A stretch of DNA of 34,863 nt. It comes from CAYGXH01 sp964354485. Lineage in GTDB: Bacteria; Bacteroidota; Ignavibacteria; UBA10030; SZUA-254. Shown piece after piece: positions 24,589 through 31,962 of this stretch (position 1 is its first letter; each line of letters starts with the position of its first letter). Both the position numbers and the translations under genes were made by a program. The DNA lies in the NCBI GenBank assembly GCA_964354485.1, contig CAYGZY010000074.1, positions 1 through 34,863 of the forward strand, given 5' to 3'. The notes beneath the pieces were generated by a model. That model saw only the letters and a list, made by a program, of their open reading frames with translations. It had not been told where the DNA came from and did not search any database.

Positions 24589-25108
24589 GCCACCGGTAGG
24601 ATCTAAAATATTCAAGTACAAGCTCGACTTTTACTATCAGCAATCTCTCCTGTACCTGCTCACCCTGATTCTCTATGCAGGAATTCGGGGAACATTTAAC
24701 TTTGAAAAATTGCCGACGCTCGTATCCGATCCGCTTCTTTACATCATCATTCTCTTTGTCCTCATATCATTCATTGTACTGCTGATGAATAAATCGCGTG
24801 ACTGGAGACTTATTATCGCCTACGACAAAATAATTTTTCATAACAAGTACCGTGAGCAGGAAATCGCAATCAGCGACATAGAATGGCTGCATATAGGCAG
24901 AGAACGCAGGGTTCAGACTGCAGGAGCCTCACAGGTAATTGTCTTCAAGTGGAAGAGCAGGCGCCGGTTATTCAGGATTCGTGTGGGACGGTACGAGCGT
25001 GAAAAGGATCTCCTTGCTGAGATGCAGCGGATTTCACAATCCGTACCACGCGGAAAACGTCAGATATTCAGTATGCGGAACCAAATGAGAGGAAGGATAC
25101 CACAATGA
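24575..25108 (+). CDS. Two-helix membrane protein of unknown function inside the dcw cluster
   Basis: 177-residue protein that I do not assign to a known family. Two membrane helices are visible (about residues 22-42, LLYLLTLILYAGI, and 51-70, DPLLYIIILFVLISFIVLLM). The C-terminal 105 residues form a cytoplasmic-looking, strand-rich and strongly basic part (WRLIIAYDKIIFHNKYREQEIAISDIEWLHIG) with the pattern of bacterial PH-like (YdbS/PH_2-type) domains. It starts 14 bases inside murG and ends in an ATGA overlap with the following TauE-like gene, so it is translated with the cluster. Place suggests a role at the membrane in wall synthesis or division; that is inference from position only. Confidence 0.7.
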   Translation: MEEHKPPVGSKIFKYKLDFYYQQSLLYLLTLILYAGIRGTFNFEKLPTLVSDPLLYIIILFVLISFIVLLMNKSRDWRLIIAYDKIIFHNKYREQEIAISDIEWLHIGRERRVQTAGASQVIVFKWKSRRRLFRIRVGRYEREKDLLAEMQRISQSVPRGKRQIFSMRNQMRGRIPQ

Positions 25109-25467
25109 TGCAGTTTGTACAGTTCATTATACTCGGATTCGTGGCGGGCATCGCCAGTGGTTTACTCGGCATCGGAGGAGCGATAGTCCTCGTTCCCTCT
25201 CTTGTGTACATCTTCGGCTGGAAACAGCATCTGGCGCAGGGAACGACGCTTGCGATGCTCACGATGCCCATTGTGATTCTCGGCGCCTGGCAGTACTACC
25301 GCGCGGGGAATGTAAACATCCAGGTTGCTCTCCTCATGGGTCTGGGTCTCTTGTTCGGCGGATTCTTCGGCGGGTGGATTGCCAATAATATTGATACAAA
25401 TACGCTCCGGAAAATCTTTGGCGTAGCGTTATTCCTTATTTCACTGAAAATGATACTTGGAAAGTAA
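25105..25467 (+). CDS. Half-length TauE/SafE-family membrane protein
   Basis: 120-residue hydrophobic protein with about four membrane helices. IILGFVAGIASGLLGIGGAIVLVPSLVY is the hallmark start of the TauE/SafE (sulfite exporter) family, followed by the QGTTLAMLTMPIVILGA and GLLFGGFFGGWIAN helices. Family members normally have about 240-270 residues in two related halves; this is one half only, complete with start and stop, so it would have to dimerise to form a transporter. No frameshift explains the size. It overlaps the preceding gene by ATGA and ends nine bases before murC. The substrate is not known; sulfite or organosulfonate export is just the family name. Confidence 0.8.
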   Translation: MMQFVQFIILGFVAGIASGLLGIGGAIVLVPSLVYIFGWKQHLAQGTTLAMLTMPIVILGAWQYYRAGNVNIQVALLMGLGLLFGGFFGGWIANNIDTNTLRKIFGVALFLISLKMILGK

Positions 25468-25476
25468 CAGCAGAGA

Positions 25477-26874
25477 ATGTTCAGCTCAATTAAAAAATTG
25501 CATTTCGTCGGTATCGGAGGAATAGGCATGAGCGGCATTGCCGAACTCCTCCTCGATCAGGGATTCAGGGTCTCCGGCTCCGACCGCGCGCTGAGCGAAA
25601 TCACCGAACGCCTCCAACAGCTCGGTGCAATTATTTACGAAGGTCACAAGCCGGAGCACGTTGCAGAAGATGTCGACGCACTGGTGTATTCATCTGCCGT
25701 ACCGCCGGATAACGTTGAAGTTCTTGAGGCGCAACGCCGAAAAATCCCGGTGATCCGCCGCGCGGAGATGCTGGCAGAGGTAATGCGTCTGAAGTACGGC
25801 GTGGGAATCGCCGGTACACACGGTAAAACAACAACAACCTCCATGATCAGTCTCGTGCTCATTGAGGGTAAACTCGATCCGACCGTTATTGTCGGGGGTC
25901 GGCTAAGCGGACTGGGAGGATCTAACGCAAGGCTTGGCAGGGGTGAATTCATCGTCGTTGAAGCGGACGAGTTTGACCGATCATTTCTTTCCATTACTCC
26001 CACAATTGCAGTTTTGACCACACTGGAAACGGATCACCTCGACTGCTACCGCGACCTGGAAGATATCAAGGGGGCATTCGTTCAGTTTGCCAGCAAAGTA
26101 CCTTTTTACGGATTCGTTGTGCTCTGCCTGGACGAACCTGCTCTTCAGGACATCCTGCCGCTCCTGAGTCAGAAGAAGGTTATCGGTTACGGCTTTAATC
26201 CTCAGGCAGATGTTCAGGCATCTGATATTTCATACCATGACAACACAGCCACGTTTACCGTCCTGAGAAGCGGAGCGTCTCTCGGTCAGGTCACCATTCA
26301 ACTTCCGGGAAAACATAATGTCCAGAATGCTCTGGCGGCAATAGCCGTTGGACTTGAGCTCAATATCCCGTTTGAAAAAGTGAAAACCGGCATCGAGAAA
26401 TTTGCAGGTGTGAACCGCCGATGGGAGAAAAAAGGCGAGGTAGGCGGCATCAGCGTGTACGACGACTACGCTCACCATCCCACAGAATGCCGTGCAACTC
26501 TTGCGGGAGCGAAAGCAGGATGGAAACGAAGGACGATATGTGTTTTCCAGCCTCATCTTTTCTCACGTACAAGGGACTTTTACGAGGAGTTCGCCAAGGC
26601 ATTCCTTCTTGCCGATGTACTCATCGTTACGGATATCTACCCGGCACGCGAGGAACCGATTCAGGGGATTTCCGGAGAACTCATCGTACATGCGGCAAAA
26701 CGCTACGGACACAAGAATGTCCATTACGTCCCGATGAAGGGGGCGATTCCCGAACTCCTCCGCGGAATCGTGAAGAAAGACGACATCATTATTATCATGG
26801 GTGCCGGCGACATATGGAAATTGAGCACCGAGGTGTTATCTGCGCTCTCACAGAATAATAAGAAAAAAGCGTGA
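25477..26874 (+). CDS. murC: UDP-MurNAc:L-alanine ligase MurC
   Basis: 465-residue cytoplasmic Mur ligase for the first amino acid of the stem peptide. It has FVGIGGIGMSGIAELLL at the N-terminus, the P-loop GIAGTHGKTTTTSM, VVEADEFDRSFL, TLETDHLDCY, DDYAHHPTE and VFQPHLFSRTRDF, all typical of MurC, and MGAGDIWKL near the end. The start at ATG 25477 fits the family. It follows the TauE-like gene by nine bases and is followed by murB after three bases. Confidence 0.96.
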   Translation: MFSSIKKLHFVGIGGIGMSGIAELLLDQGFRVSGSDRALSEITERLQQLGAIIYEGHKPEHVAEDVDALVYSSAVPPDNVEVLEAQRRKIPVIRRAEMLAEVMRLKYGVGIAGTHGKTTTTSMISLVLIEGKLDPTVIVGGRLSGLGGSNARLGRGEFIVVEADEFDRSFLSITPTIAVLTTLETDHLDCYRDLEDIKGAFVQFASKVPFYGFVVLCLDEPALQDILPLLSQKKVIGYGFNPQADVQASDISYHDNTATFTVLRSGASLGQVTIQLPGKHNVQNALAAIAVGLELNIPFEKVKTGIEKFAGVNRRWEKKGEVGGISVYDDYAHHPTECRATLAGAKAGWKRRTICVFQPHLFSRTRDFYEEFAKAFLLADVLIVTDIYPAREEPIQGISGELIVHAAKRYGHKNVHYVPMKGAIPELLRGIVKKDDIIIIMGAGDIWKLSTEVLSALSQNNKKKA

Positions 26875-26877
26875 TTT

Positions 26878-27801
26878 GTGATAAGTATAGATGGAATAAA
26901 AAAAAATTTCCGGGGCCGTATCGTGCTCAGCGAGCCGATGAACTCGTATACCACGTTTCGCATAGGCGGACCGGCAGATTACTTTTTCGAACCGGTGGAT
27001 AGAGAAGACACGACGGCCATTGTACGCTATCTTCAGGTGCAGGAGTTCCCTTTCGTCGCGATCGGGCGGGGGAGCAACCTCCTGGTAAGCAATGAAGGGT
27101 ACAGAGGAGCGGTTGTGAATATGGGGACAGGACTGAAATCGTGCAGGATCGACGATGATAAAATCTATGTAGAAGCCGGTCTCCCGCTCAACCGTTTTGT
27201 CGATCTCTGCATTCAACATTCGCTGAAGGGCGTTGAGATGCTGGCCGGAATTCCAGGAACGATCGGCGGAGCGATCATTATGAATGCGGGCGCATACGGC
27301 GGTGAAATATCGACATATCTTACAGATATAGAAATTATGCGCGACGGAACGTGCACTATTCTGCCGAAAGATGAGGCAAAATTCTCCTACCGGCACGCTT
27401 CATTCCGGGAACATGATGTCGTCGTCAGCGCCCGGTTCCGGATGCCAAAAGGTGAACGGGAAGAACTTGAGAGAACCCGAACCGAACTGATCCTCAAGCG
27501 GAACTGCAAACACCCTATTAACTATCCAAACTGCGGCAGTGTGTTTAAAAATCTGCCGGAATTACCGGCGGCAAAATATATCGAGGATGCCGGACTGAAG
27601 GGAACTCAAATCGGAAATGCACAGATATCCGAGAAACATGCGAACTTCATCATCAACCTCGGCGGCGCTACAGCCTCAGACGTGTACAATTTAATCGAAT
27701 TAGTAAAAAAATCAGTGCTGGAAAAATTCGGGATACTACTGCAGTTGGAAGTAAAACTCCTCGGATTTCCGGAGCCCGGCACAGAGAAAGCAATACCGTG
27801 A
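26878..27801 (+). CDS. murB: UDP-N-acetylenolpyruvoylglucosamine reductase MurB
   Basis: 307-residue FAD enzyme that reduces UDP-GlcNAc-enolpyruvate to UDP-MurNAc with NADPH. MNSYTTFRIGGPADYF, AIGRGSNLLVSNEG, GIPGTIGGAIIMNAGAYGGE and the catalytic-serine motif NCGSVFKNLP are visible, with YIEDAGLKGTQIGNAQISEK and HANFIIN near the end. GSVFKNP-type sequence and length point to the type II MurB form. The start is GTG 26878, three bases after the murC stop. The stop overlaps the ftsQ start (GTGA, 27798-27801). Confidence 0.95.
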   Translation: MISIDGIKKNFRGRIVLSEPMNSYTTFRIGGPADYFFEPVDREDTTAIVRYLQVQEFPFVAIGRGSNLLVSNEGYRGAVVNMGTGLKSCRIDDDKIYVEAGLPLNRFVDLCIQHSLKGVEMLAGIPGTIGGAIIMNAGAYGGEISTYLTDIEIMRDGTCTILPKDEAKFSYRHASFREHDVVVSARFRMPKGEREELERTRTELILKRNCKHPINYPNCGSVFKNLPELPAAKYIEDAGLKGTQIGNAQISEKHANFIINLGGATASDVYNLIELVKKSVLEKFGILLQLEVKLLGFPEPGTEKAIP

Positions 27802-28592
27802 CCGAAAACGAATACAGCGAAAACAGGAACAGCAGAACACCCTCGACCAAGCGGCTGGGATTATATCTCATGATACCCCTACTTGCCGGATTCATTGTTC
27901 TCTGTCTCCTTGCAGGTGAATGGCGAACGTCATTACGAGTTGAACGCATAGAGATCGACGGTGCTCACATTCTTCCCCACCACTTACTGCTTGCAGCAGT
28001 AAAGGTACCAAAGCAATCTCTTCTCGACACCGTTGATCTCTATCATATTAAGAGACGATTACAGGAACAGCCTTTTATCCGGTCGGTTACGGTTAGCCGC
28101 CTATATCCAGATGCCCTGCGTATAGAACTTACGGAGCGGCAACCTATAGCTTTCATAGGGACCTCTCATCTGCAATACATAGACACAGCCGCAGTTCTTC
28201 TGCCTGCCATCGAGACTGCAGTCACCCTCGACCTTCCCATCATAACGGGGATTCCCGATCTGAAGGATGCGGAAGTCGGTACAAGGCTATCAAACAGCGA
28301 GGTGCGCACGGCAATTGAGCTGCTGCAGACTGCTCTCGTCGTTGACTCAAGTCTGTACCGTTTTATCTCCGAGGTCCATATGAATAACGGGCAGGACATC
28401 GTATTGACTACGACAGAGCCTCCGGTTTCAATTATTGTAGGCCGTGAAGATTTTCTTAAAAAATTATTGATTTTCCAAACATTCTGGGGTCAATTCGTCA
28501 AATCGGAGGACGTACAGAAGGTGAAACACTTTGACCTCCGATACAATGACCAGGTAGTAGTCAAATTGATTTCTGTGAATAATAACCAATAA
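27798..28592 (+). CDS. ftsQ: Cell division protein FtsQ/DivIB
   Basis: 264-residue bitopic protein of the FtsQLB complex. A short polar cytoplasmic tail (1-19) is followed by one membrane helix (20-40, LGLYLMIPLLAGFIVLCLLAG) and a periplasmic POTRA domain (about 46-117: VERIEIDGAHILPHHLLLA, then RRLQEQPFIRSVTVSRLYPD and LRIELTERQPIAFI). The rest is the FtsQ beta domain. FtsQ recruits FtsL and other late proteins to the septum. The GTG start overlaps the murB stop. Position between murB and ftsA is the standard one. Confidence 0.94.
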   Translation: MTENEYSENRNSRTPSTKRLGLYLMIPLLAGFIVLCLLAGEWRTSLRVERIEIDGAHILPHHLLLAAVKVPKQSLLDTVDLYHIKRRLQEQPFIRSVTVSRLYPDALRIELTERQPIAFIGTSHLQYIDTAAVLLPAIETAVTLDLPIITGIPDLKDAEVGTRLSNSEVRTAIELLQTALVVDSSLYRFISEVHMNNGQDIVLTTTEPPVSIIVGREDFLKKLLIFQTFWGQFVKSEDVQKVKHFDLRYNDQVVVKLISVNNNQ

Positions 28593-28613
28593 TCGATGCC
28601 ACAGAGGAACGTC

Positions 28614-29870
28614 ATGAAGGAAACAAACGGAACAGAACCCGAAATCATTGTCGGACTTGATATCGGTACAACTAAAGTCTGTGCAGTTATTGCATCGGTT
28701 GATGAGAACGGAAAATTCAATGTACTGGGCGTCGGCCGGAGTCCTTCCGACGGGCTCACGCGCGGAGTTGTGACCAATATCGACAAGACCGTTCGATCAA
28801 TACAGAGTGCAATTTCTGAAGCCGAGACACGGGCAGGAGTACGAGTTCAGTCCGTTATCGTCGGAATCGCAGGTGATCACATTCAGAGTTTCCAGAGCCG
28901 CGGTGTAATAGCGATCAGCGGACCCGAAAATGAAATCACCAAGGCTGATGTCAACCGGTTGATCGAAGACACCAAACGTGTCGCTCTCCCCTCGGACCGG
29001 AGGATCATACATGTCATTCCGCAGGAATTTATCATCGACGGGCAGGATGGTGTGAGTGACCCGGTCGGTATGGCGGGCGTTCGGCTCGAGGCAAATGTCC
29101 ACATCATCACCGGACTCGTAACAGCGGCGCAAAACATCTTCAGGTGTGTGCAGCGCGCGGGACTCAACATCAGCGATATGGTGCTTGAACCGCTCGCATC
29201 GAGCTATGCAGTTCTCGACGAAGAAGAGAAGGAAGTCGGGATTGCACTTCTCGACGTCGGCGGGGGCACCACTGACCTTGCGGTTTTTGAAGACCGAACA
29301 ATCCGCTACACGGCGGTCATTCCAATAGCCGGTAATCAGGTAACGAACGATATCCGGAGGGGTCTGGGCATACTCACGGAGCAGGCAGAAAAACTCAAAT
29401 GTCAGCATGGTTTTTCCTATCTGCCCGTCGTGGTCGATAATGAACCGATTACCCTTCCCGGGATCGGCGGAAGACCTCCGCTGGAAATTGACAAAAAGCT
29501 CCTCGCACAAATTATTCAGCCGCGTATGGAAGAAATTTTTGAAATTGCTGCAATGGAGATCAAGCGGTCCGGATATTCCCGGCATTTATCCGCCGGTGTT
29601 GTGCTCACGGGCGGCGGTTCGCTGGTAAAGGGTGCGGCTGATCTCGCGCGCGAGGTGCTTGGTCTGCCCGTAAAGATCGGAATACCCGGCGGTTTCAGCG
29701 CAGGACTTGTGCGCGAGATAGAAAATCCCATCTACGCAACCTGTGTCGGACTCGTTCTCCACGGCTTGCGTCACAAGGAAAAGACACCCCTCAATTTTAA
29801 GAACGGAAAGGAAGGTGGATCGATCAGAAAAATCTTCGGAAAAATGAAAAGCTGGTTTGATGAACTATAA
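28614..29870 (+). CDS. ftsA: Cell division protein FtsA
   Basis: 418-residue actin-like ATPase that tethers FtsZ to the membrane. It has VGLDIGTTKVCAVIAS (phosphate 1), the 1C domain with VIVGIAGDHIQSFQSRG, IALLDVGGGTTDLAVF (phosphate 2), VVLTGGGSLVKGAADLA (adenosine) and a C-terminal amphipathic helix IRKIFGKMKSWFDEL that serves as membrane anchor. The frame is open from ATG 28596, but AGAGGA at 28603-28608 lies five bases before ATG 28614, so I prefer the latter. It follows ftsQ at once and lies 60 bp before ftsZ, the largest gap in the late part of the cluster. Confidence 0.95.
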   Translation: MKETNGTEPEIIVGLDIGTTKVCAVIASVDENGKFNVLGVGRSPSDGLTRGVVTNIDKTVRSIQSAISEAETRAGVRVQSVIVGIAGDHIQSFQSRGVIAISGPENEITKADVNRLIEDTKRVALPSDRRIIHVIPQEFIIDGQDGVSDPVGMAGVRLEANVHIITGLVTAAQNIFRCVQRAGLNISDMVLEPLASSYAVLDEEEKEVGIALLDVGGGTTDLAVFEDRTIRYTAVIPIAGNQVTNDIRRGLGILTEQAEKLKCQHGFSYLPVVVDNEPITLPGIGGRPPLEIDKKLLAQIIQPRMEEIFEIAAMEIKRSGYSRHLSAGVVLTGGGSLVKGAADLAREVLGLPVKIGIPGGFSAGLVREIENPIYATCVGLVLHGLRHKEKTPLNFKNGKEGGSIRKIFGKMKSWFDEL

Positions 29871-29930
29871 CAAGAAAATTAGATAACATAAATATTATAA
29901 TTCACCACAAACAATACAGGAGATACGATA

Positions 29931-31106
29931 GTGATAGAGCTCGATAATTACTTCAACCAAGGAGCAAAGATCCGTGTGGTCGGTGTCGGCGGCGGCGGCG
30001 GCAACGCCGTAAACAGCATGATCGACAAACGACTGGCGGGAGTAGATTTCTTTGCCGTCAATTGCGATCTGCAGGCGCTCGAACGCAACAAAGCGCCGAA
30101 TAAAATCCAGATCGGTAAAAATCTTACGCGCGGTCTCGGCGCGGGAGCGGATCCTTCCATCGGTCAGCGCGCAGTGGAAGAGGACCGCGATGAGATATCG
30201 AGGACGCTCACTGGCAGCGACATGGTCTTCATTACTGCCGGCATGGGCGGCGGTACCGGAACCGGCGGCGGACCTATCGTTGCTAATATCGCGAAGAGCA
30301 TGGGCGCCCTCGTCGTCGGTATCGTCACGAAGCCATTCCAGTGCGAGGGGAAAAAACGCATGGCGCAGGCAGAAGCCGGAATCGAAGAAATGAAGAAGCA
30401 GGTGGATACGCTCATAATGATACCAAACCAGAAGCTGCTCTCCATCGTGGAACGCAATACGCCGCTGCAGGAAGCGTTCGATAAAGCAAACGAAGTCCTT
30501 TACAATGCGACTCGCGGAATCGCGGAACTCATCACAACTCCCGGTCTCATTAATGTGGACTTCGCCGATGTGCGGACAATAATGCGGGAAATGGGTGATG
30601 CGCTCATGGGATCAGGCGTCGCGACAGGCGAGAATAGAGCCGTCGAAGCCGCTCACGCCGCGATATCAAGTCCTCTGCTCGAAGGCGTGTCAATAGCCGG
30701 CGCCCAGGGCGTACTTGTAAACGTCACCGGCGGACCGACAATGTCACTGGTCGAAGTCGACGAAGCCGTCAGCGTCATTCACGAATCTGCAGGCGATGAA
30801 GCTAACGTTATCATGGGCGCCGTCATCGATGAAAACCTCAACGATGAAATGATGGTAACCGTGATTGCAACCGGATTCAATAAGCGCGGTGTCGGCTCAG
30901 TCAGAACTGCGAAACCGGCCGCGAAAGCCGTCGATCGTATACCGGCAGGTCTTCATGAAATTCAGAAATTTGATGAACCGGCCTTCATACGACGCGGAAT
31001 TGATATACCGTTCCATACGTCAAAATCCGAAGAAACGGATCAGACAAAATCCATCGATATGGTCGATACTGAAAAACCTGCATTCCTGCGAAAAATTATG
31101 GATTGA
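29931..31106 (+). CDS. ftsZ: Cell division GTPase FtsZ
   Basis: 391-residue tubulin homologue that forms the Z ring. The sequence shows VVGVGGGGGNAVNSMI, the tubulin signature AGMGGGTGTGGGPIVANIAK (G-box), MIPNQKLL, the T7 loop NVDFADVRTIM with the catalytic aspartates, and the C-terminal peptide EKPAFLRKIMD that binds FtsA. A linker of about 60 residues joins core and tail. Translation starts at GTG 29931, preceded by AGGAGA (29918-29923). It is the last gene of the cluster; a strong hairpin lies 100 bp downstream. Confidence 0.97.
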   Translation: MIELDNYFNQGAKIRVVGVGGGGGNAVNSMIDKRLAGVDFFAVNCDLQALERNKAPNKIQIGKNLTRGLGAGADPSIGQRAVEEDRDEISRTLTGSDMVFITAGMGGGTGTGGGPIVANIAKSMGALVVGIVTKPFQCEGKKRMAQAEAGIEEMKKQVDTLIMIPNQKLLSIVERNTPLQEAFDKANEVLYNATRGIAELITTPGLINVDFADVRTIMREMGDALMGSGVATGENRAVEAAHAAISSPLLEGVSIAGAQGVLVNVTGGPTMSLVEVDEAVSVIHESAGDEANVIMGAVIDENLNDEMMVTVIATGFNKRGVGSVRTAKPAAKAVDRIPAGLHEIQKFDEPAFIRRGIDIPFHTSKSEETDQTKSIDMVDTEKPAFLRKIMD

Positions 31107-31206
31107 CAAGGAAAAACAGAATACGGATTCCACGGCTCCCTATCGTACTAAAATGGCGAGTCGGTTGCACCTTGAATAAACAGTAACACCCTATCGTATA
31201 CTCCCT

Positions 31207-31240
31207 GAGAGGTAGTGTGTGTCACCACACACTGCCTCTC
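31207..31240 (+). terminator. Strong hairpin after ftsZ
   Basis: GAGAGGTAGTGTGTG (31207-31221), loop TCAC, and CACACACTGCCTCTC (31226-31240) form a 15-bp stem with one G-T pair. The sequence after it is T-rich but interrupted (ATTGTTTGCTTC), so it is a likely but not ideal intrinsic terminator of the dcw cluster. It argues against starting the next gene at GTG 31217, which lies inside the stem. Confidence 0.75.
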
Positions 31241-31279
31241 ATTGTTTGCTTCTTCCTCTCCCTTTTCATACTTTTACTT

Positions 31280-31954
31280 ATGAGATGCATTCTCTTCAGG
31301 TTAATTCTGTTTTCACTGCTCTCCCCCGTCATTATTCTGTCTCAGAGTAATCAGCCGGGAAGTGCCCTGAAAATCGGACGGCTGAAGTATCAGGGCGGCG
31401 GTGACTGGTACAACGATCCTCAGGAGGAAGTAAACCTCCTGAAGTTCATTCGGCAGAATACTCTCATCGACGTTAATCCCGTCTATGAATTTGTGGAGAT
31501 CGGCGACGATAAATTTCCCACATACCCCATCATCTTCATGACGGGCCACGGAAATATCACATTAAGCGAAAATGAAATAAAAAAACTGCGGTCATACCTT
31601 GAGAACGGCGGTTTTCTCTATGCAGACGATGATTATGGGATGGACAAAGCGTTCCGACGCGAAATAAAAAAAGTTTTCCCTGAAAAGAATATTATAGAAC
31701 TCCCGTTTACTTACGGTTTATACCACTGCCACTATGATTTTCCCAACGGTCCCCCCAAGATACACGAACATGATAACAAACCGCCGCAGGGTTTTGGAAT
31801 TCTGCACGACGGAAGACTCGTCGTGTACTATACGTACGAATCGAATCCAAGTGACGGGTGGAACGATCCGGATGTCCATGACACCCCCCTCGAGAAACAC
31901 GAAGAAGCTCTCCGCTTCGGGACTAATATAGTGGTTTGGGCGCTGACCCACTGA
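31280..31954 (+). CDS. Secreted DUF4159-family protein
   Basis: 224-residue exported protein. The first 22 residues (CILFRLILFSLLSPVIILSQ) form a signal peptide. The body fits DUF4159: IGRLKYQGGGDWYNDPQEEV, a segment FMTGHGNITLSENEIKKLRSYL and GGFLYADDDYGMDKAF with acidic cluster, then ELPFTYGLYHCHYDF. The fold is related to class I glutamine amidotransferase-like domains, and members often neighbour MoxR/DUF58/BatA-type genes; the function is unknown. The frame is open from GTG 31217, but that codon lies in the hairpin, so ATG 31280 directly before the signal peptide is chosen. It lies nine bases before the next gene, with which it likely forms an operon. Confidence 0.8.
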   Translation: MRCILFRLILFSLLSPVIILSQSNQPGSALKIGRLKYQGGGDWYNDPQEEVNLLKFIRQNTLIDVNPVYEFVEIGDDKFPTYPIIFMTGHGNITLSENEIKKLRSYLENGGFLYADDDYGMDKAFRREIKKVFPEKNIIELPFTYGLYHCHYDFPNGPPKIHEHDNKPPQGFGILHDGRLVVYYTYESNPSDGWNDPDVHDTPLEKHEEALRFGTNIVVWALTH

Positions 31955-31962
31955 GGACGAAG

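Noticed and set aside
28797..29585. Minus-strand frame of 262 codons within ftsA
   Set aside because: Fully antisense to a conserved gene with clear motifs; length results from codon bias.
31245..31276. Possible promoter TTTG-N20-TACTTTTA before the DUF4159 gene
   Set aside because: One base off in spacing and box, and the transcript would start at the start codon itself.
31217..31279. Upstream extension of the DUF4159 gene from GTG 31217
   Set aside because: The codon is inside the stem of the ftsZ hairpin, and the signal peptide begins at ATG 31280.
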